In this document: piece after piece, positions 35,692-44,400 of the stretch | Layout: every line of letters begins with the position of its first letter | Numbering within the stretch: the stretch's first letter is position 1 | Source of the DNA: an uncultured Lentisphaeria bacterium | GTDB taxonomy: Bacteria > Verrucomicrobiota > Lentisphaeria > Victivallales > UBA1829 | DNA length: 64,000 bases | Direction of reading: 5' to 3' | Assembly: GCA_905197955.1 (NCBI GenBank) | Contig: CAJKAR010000010.1 | Span: 42,993-106,992 of the forward strand | Translations under genes and position numbers: made by a program | The notes under the pieces: model-generated | Told to the model about the DNA's origin: nothing | Databases searched by the model: none | What the model saw: the letters and a program-made list of their open reading frames with translations, nothing else

Positions 35692-37115
35692 AGTCGTTTC
35701 TGTTCCTTTCCCTGCTGATTTATACGCTTTTCTCTTCGGGAGCGGAAGTCGGGCTTGAAACTCTGCCGTGGACCGATGCCTCCTGGTCGTGGAGTCAGGA
35801 CGGGACGGTTCTGCCGAAGATCAATACAAATCTTTCGGGGAAAGGAAACATCTCCATCGGAGGCGTTCCGTTTGAACGCGGAATCTGCGGACATACCGGC
35901 TTCAGCATTGTCTACAATCTGGACCGGACGGCCGATTCCTTTTCCGCAATGATCGGTCTCGACGACGAACGCCATCCGAAGGATTCCGGGACAACGGCGG
36001 ATGTCCGATTTGCAGTTCTGGTGGATCGGAAGGAGGTTTTTCACCGTCAAATGCATCTCGGAGAAAAGCCGTTTCCGATTCAGATTGATCTGCGCGGGAA
36101 AACGCAGTTGGAGCTCCGCGGGGAATACGGGAAAGGCGGTTTTCTTCTTCAGCGAGTTGCCTGGGGGAATCCCGTCATCCGGACCAGCGCTCCGGAAAAA
36201 CTGCGGGCCGCGCTGGAGCGGAACTGGAAGAAACATATGCAGAATCTTGCCGCGGAGCCCGTCTATCCGGATGCTCCCGCGTGGAAACGGATCCGGATCT
36301 CTAGAATCGAATGGAACGGGTTCCGGAATGCCTACCGGATCGACAATGGACGCATCGCATTCACGGTCGTGCCGGAGTGCGGGGGACGGATCATGGAATT
36401 CGGGGCGGTCGGAAAAACATCTCTCCTGAAGCCGTCGGTTCCTCCTGCGAAGCTCCGGACGGTCCGCGGACGTTCCGGCGATTCCGCCGGCGGACATTTC
36501 ATGCGTGTTCAGCCATCCAAAGGATTTCATCCGAATGATCCGCTCCTTCAGCACGGGCCTTTCCGGATCGAGTTCCCCGCGGAAGGCGAGATTCGGATGA
36601 CCTCCGCGGAAAGCGCACTGTTCCAGCTGGTTTATGAATATCAGATCCGGATTGCGCCGGAGTCGGAAAAACTGGAAATTACCAATACACTCATTAATAG
36701 GGCTCCGTATGAGCGGCTGCTTGGCATCTGGAGCATTACCCGTCTCGACAGCTTTGCGCTGAAACGGATTCTTCTTCCTTCTGCCTGCGGAAAGCGGACC
36801 ATTTCGAAACAGGGAGACTCTGTCAAAACAGCCGGATTTATTGGTGGAATCGAATTGCAGATTGATATCCGTCCGAAAACGCCGCATGATTTTTTTGAAC
36901 TTCGAGCATGGTCTCCGGTCGCGGAAATTCCGGTGGAGGCAAAAGATGGATCGCGCCTGCTCTTCCGTTATGAGTCTGCAAATTCTTCTCCGGAAGGGGA
37001 CCCTGCCATTCATCTGTTCCTTTGCGACCGGTTCAGTGAAATGGAATCGCACGGACCGACTCGTCTGCTGAAGCCCGGGGAACGAATCTCCCTGACAGAG
37101 ACATGGACTCAGTAA
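35688..37115 (+). CDS. Secreted NPCBM-domain protein with mutarotase-like domain
   Basis: The protein has 475 residues with signal peptide KSFLFLSLLIYTLFSSGA. Residues about 25-165 are an NPCBM carbohydrate-binding module: SIGGVPFERGICGHTGFSIV, then FSAMIGLDDE and FLLQRVAWGNP. Residues about 195-475 resemble a galactose-mutarotase-like (DUF4380) beta-sandwich (RIDNGRIAFTVVPECGGRIM). It is the last gene of the LacI cluster; its stop overlaps the convergent neighbour's 3' end by seven bases. It is likely a glycan-binding or sugar-processing accessory protein. Confidence 0.8.
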   Translation: MKSFLFLSLLIYTLFSSGAEVGLETLPWTDASWSWSQDGTVLPKINTNLSGKGNISIGGVPFERGICGHTGFSIVYNLDRTADSFSAMIGLDDERHPKDSGTTADVRFAVLVDRKEVFHRQMHLGEKPFPIQIDLRGKTQLELRGEYGKGGFLLQRVAWGNPVIRTSAPEKLRAALERNWKKHMQNLAAEPVYPDAPAWKRIRISRIEWNGFRNAYRIDNGRIAFTVVPECGGRIMEFGAVGKTSLLKPSVPPAKLRTVRGRSGDSAGGHFMRVQPSKGFHPNDPLLQHGPFRIEFPAEGEIRMTSAESALFQLVYEYQIRIAPESEKLEITNTLINRAPYERLLGIWSITRLDSFALKRILLPSACGKRTISKQGDSVKTAGFIGGIELQIDIRPKTPHDFFELRAWSPVAEIPVEAKDGSRLLFRYESANSSPEGDPAIHLFLCDRFSEMESHGPTRLLKPGERISLTETWTQ

Positions 37116-37771
37116 AAGCGGTTTTTCTGATTGATTTTTTTCGGTGCAATATATTTGGGCACAAGGCGCTTGGGGGGAACCTTCGCCCGGATTGTGACCG
37201 TGTTCGGTTCTCCCGCCCGAACCTGAAATGAGGTGGTGATCGGACTGTCATGATTGATCAGACAGGCCGGCGTTTTGTTTTCCCCCGCATCCAGATAATA
37301 ATCCGCCCGGTTGTGGAGAATCCAGTTGTTCGGACGATACACTTCCGGTTTTTTCTCCCTGTACTTCTTGAAATCTCCGTTCGGGAGCAGTTTTCCGTTG
37401 AGTTTCACCTGATTGATCAGGAGCCAGTGCCGTTCTTCGGGATCCTTGAACCAGCGTCCGCCGATTCTGAGCCAGACTTTGCCGGAACGGTTCGGAGTGA
37501 AGGTGAAGGTGAAATCGGTCCATTGATCGGTCAGGGGCTCTTTCATGTTGACCGTCAGGACATAATATTTATCAGGACCGTACCAGCCTGCGTATCCGGA
37601 ACTGGCATTCGGATTCGGCTGGAATTTGGAAATGATTTTATCCGGGACTCCATTGATCTCGAATCGGAGAAAGGAATCCTTCTCTTTCTGCGGAACCTTG
37701 ACCTGTGCGGAAAGCACTCCTCCCGCACAGACGGAAGCCAGAAGCAGGAAAGCAAAGCGGGAGAGTATCAT
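37109..37771 (-). CDS. Secreted beta-rich protein, unknown function
   Basis: This 220-residue protein has a signal peptide (ILSRFAFLLLASVCAGGVLSA). The mature part has the look of a carbohydrate-binding jelly roll: DQWTDFTFTFTPNRSGKVWL and RIGGRWFKDPEERHWLLINQ, then NGKLLPNGDFKKY, a phrase typical of CBM4/9-like modules. It is coupled by a four-base overlap to the lipoprotein gene before it and is convergent with the NPCBM gene. The fold assignment is a guess. Confidence 0.6.
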   Translation of the reverse strand: MILSRFAFLLLASVCAGGVLSAQVKVPQKEKDSFLRFEINGVPDKIISKFQPNPNASSGYAGWYGPDKYYVLTVNMKEPLTDQWTDFTFTFTPNRSGKVWLRIGGRWFKDPEERHWLLINQVKLNGKLLPNGDFKKYREKKPEVYRPNNWILHNRADYYLDAGENKTPACLINHDSPITTSFQVRAGEPNTVTIRAKVPPKRLVPKYIAPKKINQKNRFY

Positions 37772-38325
37772 TTCGGATTGAAAATTTTATAATTCTTTTC
37801 GCTGTTTTTCGCAACGGTCATTGCGGTGTTCCGGTCGAAAGGACCGTCAATCAGAACGGTATCCGCCTCTTCTCCAAGCAGACGCGGTTTGAACTGGCGG
37901 TAGAGAATTCCGTCGATTACGATCGCCAGAGTCTCTCCGCGATAGGCAATGGAGAGATTGCCCCACAGCATTTTTCCTCTGCGGTCCAGAGTCACCTGCA
38001 GATCGAACGTTTCCGGATTGTCCCTGCGGGGAACGGCTACCACTTTGATGAAATTGCGGGAATGAATTTCTGAATTCACACTGATGTAGATTTTCCCTCC
38101 TGTCAGAGTTGGCAGTTCCTTTTCCAGATCCGATTCCCCGCGCGGATATCTGACCACACGGTGGATGGAGATCACATAGTCCGGAGTGTTTTCGAGGGTG
38201 CTGGGATTGAAAAGATCGTTATTGCCGAGGTTTTCCAGCGTATTCAGCGTGTCGCAGGAAATGGTGAAGAGCGCGGTGAAAACAACGGCGGAGGCAAGCA
38301 TAAGAGACTGGAAAATTTTTCGCAT
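37768..38325 (-). CDS. Lipoprotein with SecDF P1 head-like domain
   Basis: This 185-residue protein has a lipoprotein signal (LASAVVFTALFTISC). The C-terminal 100 residues resemble the P1 head subdomain of SecD: a strand, LQVTLDRRGKMLWGNLSIAY, then RGETLAIVIDGILYRQFKPR and LIDGPFDRNTAMTVAKNSEK. SecD helps protein export at the membrane, but here the domain stands alone on a lipid anchor. A promoter lies at 38373-38400, and the next gene is a secreted protein. The role is unknown. Confidence 0.6.
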   Translation of the reverse strand: MRKIFQSLMLASAVVFTALFTISCDTLNTLENLGNNDLFNPSTLENTPDYVISIHRVVRYPRGESDLEKELPTLTGGKIYISVNSEIHSRNFIKVVAVPRRDNPETFDLQVTLDRRGKMLWGNLSIAYRGETLAIVIDGILYRQFKPRLLGEEADTVLIDGPFDRNTAMTVAKNSEKNYKIFNPK

Positions 38326-38372
38326 CGCTGGAACTCCTGATTTGATTTTTTTTCTCTGGTTTCAATCAATCC

Positions 38373-38400
38373 ACTATATCATGAAATCGGGAAAATGCAA
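38373..38400 (-). promoter_or_regulatory. Promoter of the SecDF-like lipoprotein gene
   Basis: Minus strand TTGCAT (38395-38400), 16 bases, TATAGT (38373-38378), 48 bases before the start codon. Confidence 0.55.
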
Positions 38401-38433
38401 AACGGGAAAAGAGAAAATTTTCCGCGAAACGGC

Positions 38434-38461
38434 TTGCTTTTCCGTATTTTCCGGCTAGATT
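38434..38461 (+). promoter_or_regulatory. Candidate promoter of hisF
   Basis: TTGCTT (38434-38439), 16 bases, TAGATT (38456-38461), 44 bases before the ATG. Confidence 0.4.
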
Positions 38462-38505
38462 TCCAAAACGGATAGGAAAAATAATCTCGGAAAGGATTTA
38501 CAACT

Positions 38506-39267
38506 ATGAGCAATCCTGTTACCATTATGCCGTGTCTGGATATGCAGAACGGCAGAGTCGTTAAAGGCATTCATTTTGTGGAAATTGCCGATGCGGGAGA
38601 TCCCGTTGAGTGTGCAAAAGCATATTGTGCCGCCGGAGCGGATGAGCTGGCGCTGCTGGATATTACCGCAACGGTTGAAAACAGGGGGACTCTGCTGGAG
38701 GTTGTCCGCCGCGTGGCGGAGGTCTGCACGGTGCCGTTCACGGTCGGCGGTGGAATCAGCGATGTCAAATCTGCCGGAGCGGTGCTGAAGGCGGGCGCGG
38801 ATAAGGTTTCCGTCAGCAGTGCGGCATTCCGCAAACCGGAGATCATTCCCGAAATCATCCGGGAATTCGGACGAGGTGTGCTGACCGTCGCGATTGATGT
38901 GGATGTCAATTCTGCCCTTCCCTCCGGTTACGAAGTCTATATCGACGGCGGACGCACCGCCACCGGATACGATGCCGTCGAATGGGCAAAAAAAGTGGAC
39001 GGCTATGGTGTCGAAGTGATCCTCCCCACCAGCAAGGCCGGCGACGGCGCTAAAACCGGATACGATCTCCCGGTCATCAAAGCAATGGCAAACGCCTGCA
39101 ATGCGAAAATCGTCGCTTCCGGAGGTGCCGGAAAGATGGAGCATTTCCTGGATGCCGCCAATGCCGGCGCTGAAATCCTGCTTGCCGCTTCCGTCTTCCA
39201 TTTCCACATGATTGATATCGGGGAGCTGAAAGCGTATCTTAAACGCAACGGCGTGGCGGTCCGCTGA
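38506..39267 (+). CDS. hisF: Imidazole glycerol phosphate synthase subunit HisF (divergent)
   Basis: This 253-residue (beta/alpha)8 barrel is the cyclase half of imidazole glycerol phosphate synthase in histidine synthesis, paired with the glutaminase HisH. Family signatures: IMPCLDMQNGRVVKG with catalytic Asp near residue 11, TVGGGISDVKSAGAVLKAGA, VAIDVDV with the second catalytic Asp, and VASGGAGKMEHFLDAANAGA. The loop usually written DRDGTK reads AGDGAK, so one Asp and the phosphate-binding Thr are changed. Sequence outside the motifs is also divergent. The gene stands alone, with no other his gene nearby. HisF remains much the best call. Confidence 0.9.
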   Translation: MSNPVTIMPCLDMQNGRVVKGIHFVEIADAGDPVECAKAYCAAGADELALLDITATVENRGTLLEVVRRVAEVCTVPFTVGGGISDVKSAGAVLKAGADKVSVSSAAFRKPEIIPEIIREFGRGVLTVAIDVDVNSALPSGYEVYIDGGRTATGYDAVEWAKKVDGYGVEVILPTSKAGDGAKTGYDLPVIKAMANACNAKIVASGGAGKMEHFLDAANAGAEILLAASVFHFHMIDIGELKAYLKRNGVAVR

Positions 39268-39282
39268 CGGGGATTTCCCGCC

Positions 39283-39400
39283 TTGTTCATTGTGCCGCAG
39301 GAGAAGAGTTTTTTCTTACGGCACAACGGAAAACATTTTACTCTTGTTCATTGTGCCGCAGGAGAATTTTTTCTTACGGCACAATGGAAAAACATTTCAC
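39283..39400. repeat. Two tandem copies of a 61-bp unit at the 3' end of a regulator gene
   Basis: A unit beginning TTGTTCATTGTGCCGCAGGA repeats with a 61-base period at 39283 and 39344. Each copy holds the stem GTGCCG/CGGCAC around a poly-purine/poly-T loop. The second copy contains the stop codon and last residues of the GntR gene; the first is a slightly mutated duplicate of that gene end. Confidence 0.8.
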
Positions 39401-40429
39401 TCTTTTCTGGCCGAGCGGCTCTCCATTGCGAAGATGCCGTGTCATCATGAGGGCTCCCTCCCGGCCGATTTTTTCAAAGTCGTTCCTCATTTTCCCTGCA
39501 AAGTGCAGAGAAGGATAGAGCGATCTCATTCCATCTTCGGGAAGATTCCCGGCGTCACGGATCAGCAGTACCGGACGTCTGTTTTCCGGCAGAGCACTTG
39601 CCAGGTCGCAGATCTGCCGGTAGATGGCGAATCCGCCTTCTGCAATGATGAGAGTCGGATGCAGTTCCCGCAATTTGCGGGGAAGCTGCGTTCGGACATC
39701 GGCGGGTAGAACATAGTGATCCGGAGTGAATGGAATTCCTTTCCGGCGGAAGGTTTCCATGAAACGTTCCGAATGGAGTTTACTTTGCTGATCAATCCGC
39801 AGAACGGAGGAGTGTCCGTTTTGCAAGGCATAGTCGGCGAGGAGTTCGTATTCCCAGTTTGAATCCTGCATAACGCAGTTGATGTTTTCCTGTTCCACGA
39901 ATCGGCGCGGTTCACGGGACCAGAGATCAAGAGTCAGGATCGGCAGATCGGTTTCCCGCTGAATTTGTGTAATGGCTGGAAGGGCCTCCTCGTCCGGATT
40001 GAACCACAGAATTGCATCCACGGCGTGAATCAGGGCCTTTTCATAGACATTTTCCACACGGGAAGATTGCAGCAGGTGTAGAACAAACCGTTCCTGATTC
40101 AGCGTTTTGAGGGCTTCCGTCATTACCGGAATTTCTCCGAGGAAGGGGGATTCTTCCGCGTTCCGGACTACAATGCCGATCTTGGTACGGCGTTCATTTT
40201 TCGGAGGAACATACGTTCCCCGCCGTCCTTTTGAGGTCACAAGCAGGGATTCATGTGAAAGAATTTTCAGAATCTTGATGTAGGTTACCATGCAGATGCC
40301 GAGTCGCCGGCACATTTCCGGGGCTCCGGGCAGTTTGCCGCCGTCCGGATATTCCGTATGAATGATTCCGGTCAGTTTTTTCAGCGCTCCGAGGTAAGCC
40401 GGAGAACTTGTTTTGCCTGTTCGTTTCAT
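39374..40429 (-). CDS. GntR-type regulator with LacI-like sensor domain
   Basis: The protein has 351 residues. Residues 1-75 form a GntR-like winged helix (LPGAPEMCRRLGICMVTYIK, then KGRRGTYVPPKNERR). Residues about 80-330 form a type-1 periplasmic-binding-like sensor (KIGIVVRNAEESPFLGEIPV, VDAILWFNPDEEALPAI). It is transcribed away from the pseudopilin/lipoprotein-enzyme cluster it probably controls. The intergenic region has two AGTAAA repeats ten bases apart (40549-40554 and 40559-40564), one helical turn, as candidate sites. Its 3' end lies inside a tandem duplication. Confidence 0.82.
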   Translation of the reverse strand: MKRTGKTSSPAYLGALKKLTGIIHTEYPDGGKLPGAPEMCRRLGICMVTYIKILKILSHESLLVTSKGRRGTYVPPKNERRTKIGIVVRNAEESPFLGEIPVMTEALKTLNQERFVLHLLQSSRVENVYEKALIHAVDAILWFNPDEEALPAITQIQRETDLPILTLDLWSREPRRFVEQENINCVMQDSNWEYELLADYALQNGHSSVLRIDQQSKLHSERFMETFRRKGIPFTPDHYVLPADVRTQLPRKLRELHPTLIIAEGGFAIYRQICDLASALPENRRPVLLIRDAGNLPEDGMRSLYPSLHFAGKMRNDFEKIGREGALMMTRHLRNGEPLGQKRVKCFSIVP

Positions 40430-40513
40430 GGTTGTCCCGATCCGTTTTCCGTAATATAACAGATCCAGCAGAAAAAAACAGAGAAAAAAAATTTTTTTTG
40501 CAAAACTTCCCTA

Positions 40514-40541
40514 TTGACTTTTCTGGAAAATACTTTATAAT
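40514..40541 (+). promoter_or_regulatory. Promoter of the pseudopilin/lipoprotein-glycosidase cluster
   Basis: TTGACT (40514-40519), 16 bases, TATAAT (40536-40541). It is followed by AGTAAA repeats that may bind the divergent GntR regulator. Confidence 0.8.
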
Positions 40542-40585
40542 TTATTAAAGTAAAATATAGTAAATGGCTGTGCCGGGTGAGAAAA

Positions 40586-41416
40586 ATGACAAAGAATCCG
40601 CAGAAAAAGCATTCTTTCCGTTTGAGAAATTTCACACTTATAGAGCTGCTCGTTGTGATTGCAATCATTGCAATTCTAGCCGGAATGCTCCTTCCAGCTT
40701 TGAGTTCTGCTCGAGGGAAAGCATTTCAGATCGGTTGTGCAAGCAATTTGAAACAGATCGGTGCTGCTGAAAATCTGTACTCCAATGATTATGATGATTA
40801 TATCACTCCGGGAAAACCGTATAAGGATGGAGACTTTGCCGGATCCTACGACTGGAGCGCCATCTCGCTTCTCTCCGGAGGACGCAACGATGATATTCGG
40901 AAACCGTACGGAGTGTATTTCGACGGTAAGGATGGAAAAGGGGGAACCTTCCGGTGTCCCGCGGAACCGGATACAAAATTCAACTGGGGAAAAGGCACCT
41001 ATCGGGAAGGTCATTATGCGTATAATATAGCGCTTCATGGTGCGGTGGAACACTGGAATGCTTCTATTCTCGGGATAGGAAAACGGAGTGTGGTGACGCA
41101 GGCAAGTGTTGCCATCAGTTTTTTTGATGCGGGGAAAACTTCTGGTAATCTGGGTGTATATGACACCTACGGAACGCATGCCGTATTCTATCGTCATGGG
41201 GCGGGGGATTACAGAACCAACGTTGATGAAGACCGTAATTTCCTGCCGGTGAAGGGGAGCGGAAATGTGCTTTATTTTGATGGCCATGTTTCGTCTGTTA
41301 CGTTCCCGCAGCTCTGGACAAGTCCATCTAACCCGTATTATGTGAATCCGCAGTCGTATAAGAATGCATTTTTCCTCGGGTTCAACCGGCCGATGGGGGC
41401 TGCTGCCAATCCGTAG
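40586..41416 (+). CDS. Prepilin-like pseudopilin
   Basis: The ATG at 40586 gives 276 residues; a GTG at 40577 would add three. The N-terminus KKHSFRLRNFTLIELL has F+1 and E+5 but Asn at -1. The helix is VVIAIIAILAGMLLPAL, followed by SSARGKAFQ. The C-terminal motif is present but stretched: YRHGAGDY, about 20 extra residues, then GNVLYFDGHVSSV. It is the first gene of a plus-strand cluster with a lipoprotein glycosidase and a beta-helix protein, divergent from a GntR regulator. Confidence 0.87.
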   Translation: MTKNPQKKHSFRLRNFTLIELLVVIAIIAILAGMLLPALSSARGKAFQIGCASNLKQIGAAENLYSNDYDDYITPGKPYKDGDFAGSYDWSAISLLSGGRNDDIRKPYGVYFDGKDGKGGTFRCPAEPDTKFNWGKGTYREGHYAYNIALHGAVEHWNASILGIGKRSVVTQASVAISFFDAGKTSGNLGVYDTYGTHAVFYRHGAGDYRTNVDEDRNFLPVKGSGNVLYFDGHVSSVTFPQLWTSPSNPYYVNPQSYKNAFFLGFNRPMGAAANP

Positions 41417-41494
41417 TTTCCGGAAGAATTCCGGGCGATCCATTTCCTGTCAGATCTTTTATTGCTTTCAATCAATCAGAAGGAGTTTTGTGCT

Positions 41495-44400
41495 ATGAGG
41501 AGAGGGATTTTTGTTCTTTTTCCGCTGCTTTTCGGAGTGACGGCGACATCTTGCAGTTCGGTGGAACCTCCTCTTCCGGATCCGGATCCGGTGTTTCAAT
41601 CGCAGGGCAGTGCGCGTCAGGATCCGCTATTTCTCGTGGATTCTTTTGCATGGCATCGGTATGGCGATCGGAAGGGCGGATTGTATGAACAGCCTTCCTA
41701 TGTTGTCGGCAACAAGGCGGTGGTGGTTCGGAAAATTGACGGAATCAACCGGCCGGATCAGGATCAGAGCGTGACGATTTATGTTGACAACAAACAGGTC
41801 GGCCGATTCCTCTGGTGGGGGGCGTTCAAGAACGGTGGTTACGGTTATCCTTTCAAGGAAATCAAGGGCGACCCGCCGTCTTTGAAGATTGGCAAGGCCT
41901 CCCGGACAGTCACATACAGCAAACCCTATTTGACTCCGGAAGGAAAACGGGTCGTGTTCACCTATCAGCTCAAGCCGCTGAAAGACAGCAGAATTGAGCT
42001 TTCCTGGAACATGGGTGTTTCGCAGGAGGAACTGGATCGCTCTCAGAAGGATTTCTGTGTGGCGCCCTGGTTCCTTCTTCAGAATTACAGAGATAAGAAA
42101 ATCACGATCGGCGGAAAAGAGTTCAAGCAGAACAGCCGGGAAAAACTGATCGGGTCCAAACAGATTTCCACCGCCGCTTCCGGGGATCTGGTCTATCATG
42201 CGGCCGATCCGAGAAAAGGATATACGATTGAATTCAATACGCTGCGTGGAAATCTTTCGGAGAGCGTGTTTGTGCCGAAAGTCGGAGCGGATCGTTATGA
42301 GCTCATTTATCGGCTTGCGCATCCGAAGCGTCAGGCAACCGGCAAGGTCATTATTGATCTCGGAGAAGCGGAACTTCCGCAGAAAGATACTCCTCCTCCG
42401 GTCGGCGGAATTGATTTCTGGAAAGCCGATGCCATCCATGTACCTCGTTCTCCAGTTCGGAACGTGATGCCGAATCCGAGTTTTGAACAGGGGATCCGCT
42501 ACTGGAAGTGGGTCGGCGGCGGAGCCCGCTACACCCCGGATGCAAAGCCGCGTTACGAGGTCGTTCCGCAGGGACGCTTCGGCAGAAACGCGCTCCTGAT
42601 CCGGGATACCCAGCCCGGTGCTCCCGCTCTGATGAGCTTTCCGATTTCCCTGGAGAAAGATCAGGCATATACCCTCAGTTTTTATGCGAAGGCGGATCGT
42701 CCGCGGAATATCAATGTCTCGCTCTGCAGTGCGGCGCGGGGAGGCAAATTTGTCGGAAAGAACGGTCCCTGGGGCGACACGTGGAACCCTGAATCCAAAT
42801 TCCGCATCACCTCGGAATGGAAGCGGTATTCCAGAACCTTTACCGCTGATGCCGCCGGAGTCCAGATCGGACTGTTCGGCTGCGGGGGAAATACTCTGAT
42901 TGACGGAATCCAGATCGAAAAAGGAAAACAGCCGACGGAGTTTACAGCCGCGCCCGTGGACGGCCTGTTTACCACCTCGGATCCGGATAACGATCTTGTC
43001 AAAGGCGCTCCTCTTGACGCCGGATTCACGTTTACCGGCAAACCGGGGACAGCGGGAAGAGTGGATGTTTCCGTCAAAAATGCCTTCCGGGAAGTACTCT
43101 GGTCCGGAACCGTCGATGTCCGGATTGGAACAGAGGGAATTCAGAAAGTCAGACTGCCGATCCCGGCGGAATCGCTTGGGGAAGGCATTTTTGTCGTTCG
43201 CGCGGAATACCGGATCGGAAAGAGTGCGCCCTATTTCGACTACTATCGTTTTTCCATCATGACTCCGTTGAAAAATCTGCATCCGACAAAGAATATTTTC
43301 GGAACTCTCGGACATTACGACCGCATCACCCGCGGAGAGGAACTCGCTCAGAAATATATGGACTGGGGATTCGGTTCCACAAGCTGGGGATACAATCATC
43401 AGCACAGGGGGCTGCGTCCGGAGCTGGAGAAAAAGTACCGGATCGCCAACATCGCCAATGTCGTGACGAATCAGGATCGTGAGCTCGGACAGAATTACCG
43501 TCAGTGGAAAGCCATTCCCCCCGAACTGGAAAAACGGATCGAACAGGTCGCCTTTGAGAGTGCAAAGCAGTACGATCCTGTGCAGTATCCTGTCTGGGGA
43601 TTCGGCAACGAGGAGGAAGGATCGTATCTGATCCGCAACAAGATGTTCGAGGAATACTTCAAGGCGCAGTCCGCTGCGGCAAGAGGTGTCAGACGGGCCA
43701 ATCCGAAAGCGGTTATCATCCCGACCTGCGGAACTTCCGGCTACTCCCTCATGCGCGGATATGATGCGATTGAGGGATATCTGAAAACCGCTCAGAAACA
43801 TGGTTTCAAGTATGATGCCATTGCGGTCCATCCCTACGGCAACATCGACAAGGGCACTCTCTCGCAGAATGATCTCGATGAAGAGACCGCGCGCCTCATC
43901 GCCCAGATGAAAAAGTACGGCTACGGCAAAGAAACCCCGATCTATTTCACGGAAATGTTCAACATTCCGGAAACCTATGTTCCCGCATGGGCGGCCGATA
44001 CCGCATACGACCATTATCAGGCGGGAAAACCTTCGTATGATTTCGGCAACCGGGAATTCATTCATGCGTCGTCTGCTGCGCGCATCTATATCATGGCGCT
44101 GAAATACTGGCCGCAGGTGCAGTCTGTGAACATCTGGGTGTCGCAGCCCTTCATGGATCTTTCGCTGACTCCGACGCTGCTCTGCAAGGCGGTCAACACG
44201 CTCGGCACCCATCTCGGCGATGTGGCGTATCTGGCGGATGTCAAACCCGCAGCCGGAATCCGCGGATATGTCTTCCGGCATAAAAAAGGATATGGCGTTG
44301 CACCGCTCTGGTGTGTGAATCACGATGTGGAGAACGGTCTTGTGCGCGGTCCGCTGATCCGTGTGAAGTTCGGGCAGAAGGTCGAATTTTTCGATTTGAT

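Noticed and set aside
40485..40501. A run of A followed by a run of T as a terminator
   Set aside because: It lies in a divergent promoter region with no gene ending there; more likely intrinsically bent, AT-rich promoter DNA.
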